A stretch of 64,000 bases of DNA. Source: Omphiscola glabra. Its lineage: Eukaryota; Mollusca; Gastropoda; Lymnaeidae. The translations under genes and the position numbers were made by a program. This document shows, piece after piece, positions 26,101 through 36,474 of the stretch (position 1 is the stretch's first letter; every line of letters begins with the position of its first letter). The notes under the pieces were generated by a model. That model was given only the letters and a program-made list of their open reading frames with translations, ran no database searches and was not told the origin of the DNA. The stretch lies in assembly GCA_964017045.1 (NCBI GenBank), contig OZ024807.1, positions 22,114,553-22,178,552 on the forward strand, given 5' to 3'.

Positions 26101-26420
26101 ATATGCATATTTAGATTAAGATACCGATTGAAAGTAACATGACGCATTTCAGTTATTAACACATACACACAAATATATATATATATATAAATATTAGGAC
26201 ATATTGCATTTTGAAAACATGTTTTCAATAACGTACATATAATTAAATATTGTATTGTGTATGTAAAGATACATCTTTAAATTGATAAATAATTTGAACT
26301 AACCTGTATAAGCTCTTCCCAGGGTTAGTTTCACAGTGTTTACTACATCGTCTGTAGGAAAAGTCCCTTGCCGCTTTTGAACGTCTTTGGTAAATAATCC
26401 TCTCAACCTGTTTGATTCGT
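20183..26420 (-). CDS. gene E: multi-exon protein with helical spacers and Gly-rich C-terminus (5' end not found)
   Basis: Seven minus-strand exons join in one frame, all with AG acceptors and GT donors and all phase 1 at both ends. They are 26304-26420 (DESNRLRGLF...), 25856-25939 (GISADQLAAAAQSEK...), 24930-25013 (VSDEDAQSVIDEV...), 24490-24573 (DELGDQANKITLILQLW...), 22501-22581 (GLGQNYDAALKALSKL...), 21468-21488 (ARSSKEG, 21 nt) and 20183-20439 (DEGGDWSSSANVNYN... to a TAA). The joined part is 242 residues. The five upstream exons are short amphipathic, Ala/Lys/Asp-rich segments of 27-39 residues. The last exon repeats a TVGGDLTYSNGP-like unit alternating Gly and polar/aromatic residues, as in beta-rich attacin-like or structural proteins. 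No signal-peptide exon was identified, so the start is missing. I do not recognise the family. A secreted structural or immune role is only a guess. Confidence 0.72.
21468..21488 (-). CDS. 21-nt micro-exon of gene E
   Basis: The acceptor is GTGTTTCAG and the donor GTGAGT. The exon encodes A-RSSKEG in phase 1-1, which keeps the frame between 22501-22581 and 20183-20439. Using the earlier AG before TGGACTACG would break the phase, which is why this acceptor was chosen. Confidence 0.6.
21872..22030 (-). mobile_element. decayed SPIN-like hAT element in a gene E intron
   Basis: Begins CAGTGGTTCTCAAACTTCTA and contains GTTGTGGTGACCCCCCAACC, followed by CATAAATATATGTTTTCGAT and GGTCTTAGCAGACCC. The far terminus is not recognisable, so the right limit is approximate. 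It lies between the exons ending at 21488 and 22501. Confidence 0.72.
23393..23570. repeat. (TA)n-rich microsatellite
   Basis: Alternating TA with interspersed TATGTATACATTCATA units, in a gene E intron. The ORF across it (repeating YIYIYIYI) is an artefact. Confidence 0.85.
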
Positions 26421-27350
26421 CTGAATGAAAGGAGTGACAATTATTATTTCACGTCGTAACATGAAACATTCATCATTTTTGTGAATGCTTAAAAATCATA
26501 AACATCTACATTATGTTTGTCTCACTCTAATGTTACTTTGTAGTTTTCAAACGTGTTACTTTCATCATCAAGGGGCATGTGGCCCCCTCTTAGGTGGCTC
26601 AGCCCATTTCAACCATACCACTTCAATACGACTGATCTACGGCTTTTTATGTCTTCGCACATTCATCCAGCTGATGTAATTCCGTATTAATATAATCAAA
26701 CCTGCTTGGTAAAGTTTATTACTTTTAGTTCACAACAATTTTTTTCTCTATAATATGACACTCTCTCAATGTGCTCTTTTCAGCGCAGCCTTTCTTTTTT
26801 TATATTTCATACATTATATTTACTACTGGTACCTTTATAAATTTACCTATATAGTCTATCCAACATTGCTTTCTGTATGCAATCATATTTTTGGAGAATG
26901 CTCATCTCCCAAGAAGTGAGAGTTTGTCTGCTTGCTTTCAGTTGTTTTTTTTTTATTTGTTTGTTCATCTCTTTTTTTTTTGGTGATACTGCATATATAT
27001 CCGCATAAATCAGTAAGCTATTTACAATTGCTAGCTACTTGATATATTTCTCGTCATTTACAATGGTTCTGCACCCTTGTAACTCTTGCAGCTTCAATAT
27101 GAGTTACCGCCTTCTGTTTAATTGTTTTAAAAAAAAACTTTTAGATGTTTGAGTGCATCATTTCTTTCAAAGGTGTTAGTACGATATCAATTCTTGTAAA
27201 GGTGTTAGTACGATATCATTTCTTTCAAACGTGTTAATATGATATATTATATTTTTGTTTTCTTTTTGCTATTAATGTATTTTTTTAGAATTAAAAAAAA
27301 AAAATTGTTAGGTTAATATGTTTTTTTTTCGTAATGTTGCATTAACGTTG

Positions 27351-27452
27351 CATTACCATATACTTGGTATTTGCTTTATTCACAGCTGGTTCAACCTTTA
27401 TTATAAACTCTGCCTCTTTCCGAAACTTTTCAACTATATCAGCTAAATTGTA
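27351..27452 (-). pseudogene. reverse transcriptase fragment of a LINE
   Basis: The minus-strand frame reads YNLADIVEKFRKEAEFI, then IKVEPAVNKANTKYMVM. It aligns by eye with the YADDI ... F.KEA..IGL.VN..KTKYMVM segment of LINE reverse transcriptases (family knowledge), with the catalytic YADD decayed to YNLAD. Upstream frames are broken. It lies between gene D and gene E. Confidence 0.5.
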
Positions 27453-27806
27453 CCGAGATCATAAAAAGTGTTGGCCCAGATCCACCAAATTTTGTATGAC
27501 CATGTATTCATTTCATACTTTGAGTTGGAGATTCTTGACGAAGTAATAGGTACGCATTTTTACTAGGGGGAGCTTCCAACAGTGGCTCAGTCTTTCATTG
27601 ACAATGTATAATTGTTAGTGGTAAAAGTCCCCCATTACACGGTTCCCTTGATAATAAAATACGAGTTTTCATTTAGATCAATTTCTTTCCTATATCACTT
27701 TCTTTGAGTCCATTTCCCTGGGGAACGTATCCTCAAAAATCAAATTATAGGACCAATAAACTTTTTTGTACAAACATCAAACATGATATAAATGTTATAC
27801 TTTTGC

Positions 27807-29751
27807 CTAATCTCCCGAAGCCAGGACGCTATACGCTTCTGGGTTTTCTTCATTGAACGGCCTGGCCTTTTCTCTGCGGTCGTACCTGTTACTATTATCA
27901 TCATCATTGTCACCTGTCCTACCACCATATCTGTGTCTGCCACGTCCAAACCAGTCACCATAACTGCTGTTATCGTCTCCCACGTTGGTTCTGTTCCAAA
28001 ATGGCCTTTCGTTTCTATCTCTTCCAAAAGCGTCCCAAAAATCACCCCCTGTGGCATTTCCGCTAATATTAAATCCCCCTCTTCCATGACCTCGCCAGTT
28101 ATAGCCGTCGTTATCAAATCTGTCTCTCCCAGGTCCATCCCAATTATCACCCCACGTCCCGTTGCCACTATCGTTGAATCTTCCTCCTCCCCATTTGCCA
28201 TTTTCATCATCATATCTACCTCTATCATCGTCGTGATCACCGAATCTATCTCCCCCACCGTGATTACGACCACCATCTCCGTCCTGTAAGATGAGATAAA
28301 ATAAGCTAAGATTATTGTTTTGATAAGAACATTAAAAACATATGATCCAATTACAATTTCCAAACTCTCCTAACGTGTTGATAGTCTTAGTAGACTTTGT
28401 AGGAAGGCGATGGTGAACAAGTGCGTGCTCATAATAATGGTTTACATAGCAAAACTCGAGAGTTAGGTCTTGATCATTAGGATCCTTTAGGACAGCGGTT
28501 CTGAAACCTATGGTCCGTGGCCTCTTTAAAGATTAAACGATCATTTTACAGGGGTCGCCTAAAACCATCGAAAAACTCATATACTATACAGTTTAAAGTA
28601 GAAACGAAAATAATGTTGTTGTCGCCATAACATATGGACTTGTTTTAATGGGTCGCGGCATTAGGAAGATTGAGAACTACCGCTTTAGGGATTGATTTGA
28701 AGTGTCATACTGAATAAACAATGTTGACATAATAACAGATACACCGTTCAAAAATAAATATTGATATTTGTTTGAATGATTGGGTGCTAAATAGGTACCA
28801 TCAGAAAAAGGACATATTGTATGTATGTTTTAAAAGATCGTTGTTACACAATATTATGCATGCATTGAGGTCAAAGGGCAATGTAAAGAATAACTCAGGC
28901 GAGTATATAGTATTTTCAAATAGTGACTGGTTTATTGACTGCATCTGAAATGTAACGGAATTTTAGCTAGATCAAAAAAGGGTAAATGTTTATTTCATTA
29001 ACATAAAATATGAAGACAAAAAATACACTTTTATCTACGCATTATGATACTTAGTTTTTGAACAAATTATAAAAGTGTTGGACTGCGATAAAGCTTTAAA
29101 ATTGATTAAATAGACAGGAACAATTTGTGTCAATATAACAATTTATATTACGCTTTAATAATAATTTTACATTACACATAGGTAAACGTTTCGGCACATG
29201 CCTTCGTCAGTACAACAAGACATATAAATAAGTATACATCAAATTTACATATACATATATAGATATATCCTACCTAAAAAAAGATAGATGGAAACCAGAA
29301 AGAAACAAAGTAAAGAAGAATGGAAAGGACGTGACTTGAAGTAAAATATAAAAGCCCAAACAGGAAAAAGACAAGGCAGTTACGCAAAATTGTGGATTTG
29401 GTTTATCCTGTATGGAGTTAACGTACCAAATCTTGTTATTAATTTTTTCTCCATATAGATCCTATCCGGTGTGTTTGTAGTATACAGTATACCATAAACT
29501 GCGATGTCTAAAATGCCATCATGGTTAGTGCTATTGAAATGTTTGGAGATCGGACAGAGAGCCTGTTTATTTATATTGTACTGGTTTTCTCTAAATAGGT
29601 CTCCAAGACGACGCCTTGTCTCTTATACGTTAATCCTTGTTAATCCAATACTCTGGTTTGGCATATGAAATGAAATGAGATAAAGATCACTCACCCGTCG
29701 GTGCGCTAAGGCCGCTCCAAGAACACAGACGCACATGATAAAGACCCTCAT
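27807..29751 (-). CDS. gene D: secreted Gly/Asp/Arg/Trp-rich protein, two exons
   Basis: Exon 1 (29695-29751) encodes MRVFIMCVCVLGAALAHRR, a clear signal peptide, and ends at a GTGAGT donor. Exon 2 (27807-28283) follows an AG acceptor in phase 0 and runs from DGDGGRNHGGGDRFGDHDDD to EENPEAYSVLASGD and a TAG. The protein is 177 residues. It is hydrophilic, rich in Gly, Asp, Asn, Arg and aromatic residues, with repeated GRDRFDNDG / WGDNWDGPG motifs and about six N-glycosylation sequons (NDS, NGT, NIS, NAT, NRT, NSS). It has no cysteine after the signal. A longer ORF in another frame (27740-28363) is a shadow. I know no family with this pattern; an extracellular matrix, mucus or egg-coat role would fit, but this is inference. 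The 1.4-kb intron carries a SPIN-like element and a Penelope relic. Confidence 0.82.
28493..28682 (+). mobile_element. SPIN-like hAT element in the gene D intron
   Basis: Runs from CAGCGGTTCTGAAACCTATG to GGAAGATTGAGAACTACCG. It contains AGGGGTCGCCTAAAACCATC and GGGTCGCGGCATTAGGAAGA, canonical internal phrases of the family. Flanks CTTTAGGA (28485-28492) and CTTTAGGG (28683-28690) form a 7/8 target duplication. Confidence 0.88.
29160..29632 (-). mobile_element. Penelope-like element 3' relic with GIY-YIG endonuclease
   Basis: The minus-strand frame reads TRRRLGDLFRENQYNINKQ, then PISKHFNSTNHDGILDIAVY and MEKKLITRFGTLTPYRINQI to a TAA. ET-RRLGDRFREH, HFN...HDG...D and E..LI.RLGTL.P.G.N are the signature of the GIY-YIG nuclease at the C-terminus of Penelope-like retroelements (family knowledge). 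An in-frame stop sits where the motif's upstream Gly should be. Downstream, ACTGACGAAGGCATGTGCCG plus AAACGTTTACC is the usual non-coding terminal phrase of such elements. It lies inside the intron of gene D. Confidence 0.82.
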
Positions 29752-29813
29752 TGTGACTGGAGCACAACGCGGACTACGATGTGACGGTTGATCTACTGTG
29801 GGCCTCGGCTGAT

Positions 29814-29820
29814 CTTTATA
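29814..29820 (-). promoter_or_regulatory. TATA box of gene D
   Basis: TATAAAG on the minus strand, 63 bp upstream of the ATG at 29751. This spacing leaves room for a short 5' leader. Confidence 0.65.
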
Positions 29821-30356
29821 GCGCTGCGAGTGTGATAGTCTCATCGAAATCATTCGCCTGCAACTTGTAACAATTCATTCATATCTCAGCAGCACTGTCT
29901 CTGAAGTGTGAACACGTATTACACACGTGCAAGAAATGTTTCAAAAAACACCATTACATTTTTAGACGTGTGAGAAGGACGAACTATCAGTCTGTCTTTT
30001 ATGTCGGTCATTTTTAAGTGTAGAAAAACAATATTCATTAAGGTACGAAACAGATTAACGATAATGTGTGATATTACAAAATAGTGCCTTGTTATATATA
30101 TACAAAGATACATATATGTGTATAACTATAACTATATATATATATGTGTATGTATACACATCACTGTGTTTCATTGCTTATGCGCTTTTTTACCCCATAC
30201 GGTAATGTCCAGAACAAGATAAGAATATTATAACATATAAAAAATAAGTACTTTATCCTAAATCAAAATTGTTCTAAGTTAATTATTTAATTGTTTGCTA
30301 CATTTTCCTTCTGATCCGTTCGTATAATGAGATATCACATTCTGGTTCTAGCTGAT

Positions 30357-30436
30357 TACTAGTTGCCGTCTAACATGATTACTAGTTGCCATCTAACATG
30401 ATTACTAGTTGCCGTCTAACAAGATTAATAGTTGCC
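30357..30436. repeat. 24-bp short tandem repeat
   Basis: About 3.5 copies of GATTACTAGTTGCCGTCTAA plus CAT, running into the GC-rich repeat copy 2. Confidence 0.85.
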
Positions 30437-30835
30437 GGTGATGGATATGAGGCTTGGGTGGCGGTTAAAACCCATGCCGATGATTTTAGCTACGCGGCCG
30501 TGAGAAAGCCGCTCCTAGGCAACCGTTTTGTCCCGCCACTACTAACGTCCCGACCGGAAGACTCCTTGGGCGGTGGGGGTGGTAACGCAACACTTACCCC
30601 CTGGAGTGGAAGCAAGACCGTCCTGACCCACGGAGAGTGGACTGCGGACGCTTTAAATGCAGCGTCCTCGGTCGACCGGGCTTCCACTAGGTCAAGGGGG
30701 ATGTTCCCGGCGCCCTTCCGCACGGGTTGGCATCGGGTAAAACTTCAGTGCGCTGGCTTGTGGGGGAGGGGGGCGCCGGGGGAGGGGCATTAAGAGCTGG
30801 CGCTCGACGGCCCACCGACGCCATCTCCTATGTGA
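30432..30835 (+). repeat. GC-rich dispersed repeat, copy 2
   Basis: A 400-bp GC-rich island. Its right half repeats the 5245-5462 copy: GGAGAGTGGACTGCGGACGC then TTTAAA, GGGGGATGTTCCCGGCGCCC, and GGCGCTCGACGGCCCACCGA then CGCCAT...TGTGACAT. Its left half (GGCGGTTAAAACCCATGCCG, GCTACGCGGCCGTGAGAAAG) has no counterpart in the first copy, which therefore looks truncated. ORFs in both strands here reflect GC content. The element type was not identified; a SINE-like or other non-autonomous repeat is possible. Confidence 0.7.
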
Positions 30836-30839
30836 CATT

Positions 30840-32750
30840 TTCAGTTCTAGCTGAAACCATAAATGGCTCATGAAATGTTAACGGTCGTTTTAATGCCCTT
30901 TTATGTTTATTTGTACACAGGCTTAAGCTGGGCATAAATATTTTACTGTGACTTTCATTTGATTTAAATGCGCAAATGAAGACGTTTTATCCAAAGACTG
31001 TCTTTTTTTCGTCATTTTTGTTTGTTTGTTTGTTGAATATCCTCTATATTAACTTTTATTTTGTTTTTAGCTGGGTGGCCATATATTCCGACGAATGACT
31101 GACCCATGTCCCGACAACATATTGAGCTGAAACTTAGCATTTTGACCTATAATAACACATTATTTCAAATTTACCGTCCTAACCTCCAACCGAAACTTTC
31201 AAAAATATTTTTTCCTGTTTTTCTAAGGAATATAAAATGAAACTTCTGATAATTGCGCTAAATGGCAATCTATAAAAAAAAGATTAAAAAATATCTCCTT
31301 ATCTTTTTTGTTTTTCTACAATTTTATTGAAATAAATTTGCTGTGTAAAATCGGGTCAGAATTGCAAAAAATAATATTAATTAGGGGCCTGGAAAAAAAA
31401 TTGTGGTTACGAGCATTGTCGAAAGGAGAGGAGGGGGGGGGTAAAGCAGTAATTGTCATTCTTATCAAGTACGTCATTTGAATTAATGTTTTGTTCAATT
31501 ATTAGCCCCAATCCCCTCCCCATTACTCGATATTACCTTTTATAAATTTTAACTTAATATTTAATTAACTGTATGCTACTATCGTATAATGATGTTATGG
31601 ACAATACAATTCCAGCTAAGAAGAGGAAACTTTAACATGATGCAAACATGAATGTGTGAGAGCATCGTGTATTTAAAAAATAATTAAATAAATGTTCGAC
31701 ATTGGGGACCCATGCGGGATAAGGTTAATTATTTTGGTGTCATTTCTATTTGCCCACTGTCAGCTCATGAAATAATCGCTGTAAGAATCTGAATAAACTG
31801 CTCACTCAATCGTTACATTCACATGATGAGTTCACGAGCCATGCAATTATTACTGAATTGAAACTTCACACGGTTTTAGGCGTGTCACGTAGTGCCTGCT
31901 GTATGTATATAGTATACCATTTTCTCTAAAACTGTAGATCACAGCATACGGTATGGCTAAAAAAAACAAAAAAAAATGTTAAGCCTACTCATGTTAAATT
32001 AAATAATAAAATTAATAATTGAACTACTGTAGTTTGATAACGTTTTTTTTTTTTTTAATACAATGCTGATATAAATGTTTGTTTTTATTTTAAAGCTTTT
32101 CAATTACGGCATATAATCATTTTTTTTATCATTCCAACTTCATTAGTTATACATTAAATCTTTTTGAAATTCAAGCTAACTAAGCGGTGTTAAAATGTTT
32201 TTTTTAAAAAGAAGGATTACGTCCATTTAAAAAGAATTATTTGTTTCGGGAAGTTGAAGGGTAGTGTAAATACTATTAGATATTTAGATGTCATATATTT
32301 TTGATTTAGCTCTTTTAAAAAAAATTGTAGATTTATCTTTTATGTGTTTGCAGATTTAGCTGTTATATGGCACTAGATTTCAAAATAAATTAGATAGGAA
32401 TGAAACACTTGTCAATAATAATTAATAATTTTAAACTTTAAATTTATTAGCCAAGTTGTGATCTATGTTGTAGCATGTGCGAAGATATCTCTCCTGTTAT
32501 ATACGTGAACCGGTTTGTTAACGTTCACAAGATTCAGTGAACTTGCTCGTGATATGGTGCAACCCAAAGACATATTTTGTGTCCTCCCATTTTAACGCAA
32601 TGAACATAAAGGCATATAATGGCGTATCCATCATGACACTGCTATCATGCACCAATAGGGCGATGAGCTGGACAAATTGACGATAAATGAAATCAGTCTT
32701 TGGTAACATAGACACATATTTTGTTATCTTGTAAATGCTCTTTGATCTTG
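30840..32750. other. AT-rich intergenic DNA, no gene seen
   Basis: Poly-T, poly-A and a short poly-G tract (31432-31441) occur. No domain, splice pattern or transposon end was recognised. Confidence 0.55.
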
Positions 32751-32757
32751 TAAATAC

Positions 32758-33225
32758 TGTGGAGTGTCCAGACAATAGTCGACCCGTGGCGTGTCCAGAC
32801 AATAGTCGACCCGTAAGGGATGGTGGGGGAGTCCTACATCAAACAAAGTGTCAAGCTTGTCAGATTGCCCACGACGGAATGGCTGCGTTGGTTTATGACC
32901 TATTACGCGGTGTGTTACATAAGAAGGGGATTGGGGCCCTGGGAACTTGGGAATTATAAAAGGGACAGTTGGACGGAACTAGTGAGAACTCAGCCGGGGA
33001 GAACTCAGCCGGGCAGGCAGGTAGACGGACGGGAGTTAGAGAGGGACCGTGACAGTCGGAGTGGAGTACGACAGAGAGAGTGAGAGAAAGTGAAAACAAA
33101 GGATAAGACAAATAAATGTTCAAAGACTATAACGATCATTGAGTTGTCATATTGGTGCACACGAGAGACAGAGTGAACAAGGTTGCAAATTAATTAGAGA
33201 GCAGAGACGAGCAAGGTTCACTACA
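32758..33225 (+). mobile_element. solo LTR
   Basis: The segment starts TGTGGAGTGTCCAGACAATA and ends GCAAGGTTCACTACA. It is flanked by a 4-bp duplication ATAC (32754-32757, 33226-33229), as for Gypsy-type LTRs. It contains a TATA box (TTATAAAAGG near 32954) followed about 150 bp later by AATAAA (near 33111), the promoter and poly(A) order of an LTR. A 24-bp tandem duplication GTGTCCAGACAATAGTCGAC plus CCGT lies at its left end. No internal retroviral coding region adjoins it. Confidence 0.75.
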
Positions 33226-33239
33226 ATACTCATTATTTG

Positions 33240-34990
33240 TGTGTGTATGTGTGTTCATTTACCTATTAGAATTTTGTAAATGTATCTTCTATCATTTATT
33301 TAACCTTTTTATTTTTTTTTATTTTTATTTTTTATTTTTTTTAATCTTTTTTTTTGTTGTTGTTGCTGCACACACCAGCATGAGAACATGTACGTTTTGC
33401 TTTTGGTCAACTGACTGTCACTAGAATACTTATCGCAAATTTTCCCAGCTAAATCTCATTTTATTTTCAAATTGATATTTTTTTTTGTGGTTTTTGCTGT
33501 TGGGAACTTCCAGCCAGAATTTCATTTCAATGTCTTGTCTTTTCCTTTCCCATTACACATTAAAGCTTCCATAAAGTCTACTTTACTCTATTCATTTATT
33601 TCCAATGCTATTGCACAAAAACTAAAAGAATGGCACACACAAAAAGTCTGACAGAAAAGGCAAATTTTTTAAAGACATATTAAATTTAAATCTGAAAATG
33701 TTTTCAGCAAACACTATTAGTTGCCAATTATCAAATACATTTTATTGGATTCTGAATGCGAATCCCGTACAATTCTAAGCATAATTTTGAGGTTTCAGCA
33801 TGACATGGAGAGTTATATGGTCAATAATTAGTAGATAATCTTAAAATTTATTGAGGCGAAAAATACAAAAATAAAATACATATTTTTTTTTTTCAACGAA
33901 CATGAGCTCATTTTGGTTTATTTCTGCAAAAAAGTAGAGAACACTTTTTCTTCAGTTCTCATTTATTTTTCTTTCAGTAGATTTCAAGTTTTTAAAAAAT
34001 GATTTGTTTAAAGTCATCTCATATTTGGAGATCATAGCTAAGCCACAAACACTTAATTTTATCAAAAGTTTGTTAATATATAATGTGTTACAACCACACA
34101 CATTAAACTATATTAGTGTGCACACGTATACTTTTATTTACAAATTAATTATAATTTAAGTTTTAACTATACTATATAATAGCAAGATTTCATTCTACAC
34201 ACATTTTAGTGAGTTAAAATGATTACATAAATTGACTTTCGTCAAGCGACGTTCAAAGCCTTATAACAAATATGTATTACAATATATAACTTGTATCAAA
34301 AAGAGTAAGGATCCAAAGTAAAGCCTAATAAATGCGTGTGGTGAATGATTTATTATTTCTTACTTTAAAAGATTTGCATTAAACTTGTATATCTTAAATA
34401 TGTTTTCAAATTATATATTTCAACATACTTATTTAAATTCCCATAAGTCATTTTCCATTTACTAAATAATGTCAATGTATGTATTTCAAAATGTAAGATT
34501 TTTGGTTGGCACCAATTATGGTTCTGACTTTGGGAGGACACCGTGAAAAAAAAACAAATGTTAAAAACAAAATCCCACAGGATTAGTGTAACAGATCAGG
34601 ACTAACGTTTAGAGAACAAAAGGCCGAGAGGTAGTCACTGAGAACACTTTGTTTGTTTTCTTGCGGGCTTTACAGTTCAACATCATGTTGTAGTAATCTC
34701 GACAGAAAGACAGATGCTATTATAATAGAAATGATGACGATGTACATGTATTACGCGTTTAAACAAAAGTATATAGTATTTCATGCATTTGTTAATCATG
34801 GTGAGCTACATTAAGGATTGCTAAGAAAAGCAGTTAATAGTATTTTTTTTTTTAAATGTAACACAATGTTGACATCTCCAAAAGTTACGGTAAATTGTAT
34901 TTATTTTTTTTAAAAGACTTATTTTAAAAAATCATAAATTCATTTATCCAAATATAAACGAAAAATAAAAGTGACAATTTAGAAGAATAA
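33240..34990. other. AT-rich intergenic DNA, no gene seen
   Basis: Dominated by poly-T and AT-rich text. No ORF over 70 codons with recognisable content. Confidence 0.55.
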
Positions 34991-35072
34991 CTTCTATGAA
35001 ATTAATAAAAGCTTGCTTTTTAACCTATATTTTCATAGAATGTATTTGGCGCTTTTCATTTTTTTTGAGATT

Positions 35073-35230
35073 AATATTAACTATTAAGACATCTGCATTA
35101 ACTATTAAGACATCTATTTTAACTATTAAGACATCTGTATTAACTATTAAGACATCTGTATTAACTATTAAGTCATCTGTATTAACTATTAAGACATCTG
35201 TATTAACTATTAAGACATCTGTATTAACTA
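35073..35230. repeat. 21-bp minisatellite abutting a LINE tail
   Basis: About eight copies of TTAACTATTAAGACATCTGT plus A, the last merging into GGCGTCTGTAAAAA, the start of LINE copy 3. The open plus-strand frame (repeating LTIKTSV) is an array artefact. Confidence 0.9.
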
Positions 35231-36031
35231 TTAAGGCGTCTGTAAAAAAAAAAAAACGCAAACTTAAATGGTATGGCCACGTTACCAGAAAACAACGACT
35301 CGCCAAAAAAAACTTGCAGGGCACAACTAGAGCTGGAAGAAGAAGAGGAAGACAGAGAACAAGATGGGAATATAACATCAAAGAATTGAAGGGATTACAA
35401 CTAGGCAATGCTGTGCATAAGGCAGGAGACCGAGAGAAATGGAGTGTCACGGTCAGATCGTTTGTTTACCTTTTCTGTGTATGTTTGGGGAAAGGTTGGG
35501 GGGGGGGAACCCAGGTGAGGAAGTGAGTGTTGTGAGTTGGGGAATAATGATAGTGGTTAAGGAATGTTAGCTATTTTTTTTTATATCACGAGTGCATGGC
35601 CTGTGAGGGTATAAGAGAGAGAGTAATTATTATTAGAGGAGAGAGCGATTATTATTGAGAGTGGATTCGACCAGAGGGTGTTTTTTGAGTGATGTTGGAC
35701 ATAGTGCAAATTAGTAATTATTTTATGTAGGCGATCTAGTGGAGTTTTTGGTCATTTTACATGATTTGTTCCAGTCTAATGCGATGAAGTAAATAAACTT
35801 ATAGTATGACATGATACATTGTTGGACCGCCTTGTGTTTCTCTTTAAACTATCGGCTTTGTAGGAGCCAGGAGACTACCGGAGTTTTTGACTCTGAAAAC
35901 AAATGTCCATGGCTAGAGAAGGGACCTAATCTACTAGACGAACGTACCTTCGGTCACATGGAGAAGAATAGTTTTTTATCATATGTGGAAACCCCAAAGG
36001 TCGAAAGACTACGGGACATGATGATGATGAT
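35228..36031 (+). mobile_element. LINE 3' end, copy 3, split by a solo LTR
   Basis: The left part (35228-35444) encodes KLKWYGHVTRKQRLAK and RRRGRQRTRWEYNIKE as in the other copies. The right part (35958-36031) resumes with GAAGAATAG, a VETPKVERLRD-like frame and a (GAT)n tail. The two halves are separated by a 514-bp LTR-like insertion. Confidence 0.85.
35445..35958 (+). mobile_element. solo LTR inserted into LINE copy 3
   Basis: The insert begins TGTCACGGTCAG and ends CGGTCACA, so it has the TG...CA ends of an LTR. TGGAG is duplicated at 35440-35444 and 35959-35963. Removing it joins the LINE sequence exactly. A GGTATAAGAGAG promoter-like motif (about 35609) and GTAAATAAAC (about 35789) are in LTR order. 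No internal genes are present, so it is a solo LTR. Confidence 0.85.
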
Positions 36032-36474
36032 CAGAGGTGGATTATGTATGTACAATTATTTAAAATGCTAAACTAATTATCATGTTCAAGACACTTGTTT
36101 AAATTTGTCTTTTTAAATGTGTTTGCTGAATTCTGTTTAGGTAATGCATATTATGGAGCGAAATATCACAATGTATCCTCTATTAATTTACTTTAACAAT
36201 CGTGCACACAATGATAATAACTGCAGTTAACCAGGAAACACGATGAATAGATTATGTTATTTTTTTTTTTTTAAACTGTATTTTTGAATTGAACTATTTG
36301 TTGTATTTTTTAAATCTCAAACTTTATTCAAAAGTATAGTAATATTGTTTTGTTTGATAAATATATGAAACAAATATGGAAATCACAAAATTTCTTATAT
36401 TTTAAATAATGTATTATTATAGTTTTCTTTTTCTCCCATATTTCAATAATGTAACAGTTCAGTACTGCCAATTT

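Noticed and set aside
26840..26915. Possible 5' exon of gene E (ATG...WIDYI with GTAAAT donor, phase 1)
   Set aside because: Phase fits, but there is no signal peptide, the donor is weak and nothing supports a promoter; left out.
27740..28363. 207-residue minus ORF and 165-residue plus ORF over gene D exon 2
   Set aside because: Both are shadows. The frame following the AG at 28284-28285 in phase with the signal-peptide exon is the supported one.
30386..30793. 135-residue plus ORF in the GC-rich island
   Set aside because: The island is a dispersed repeat also present at 5245-5462 with different open frames; no codon-level conservation between copies.
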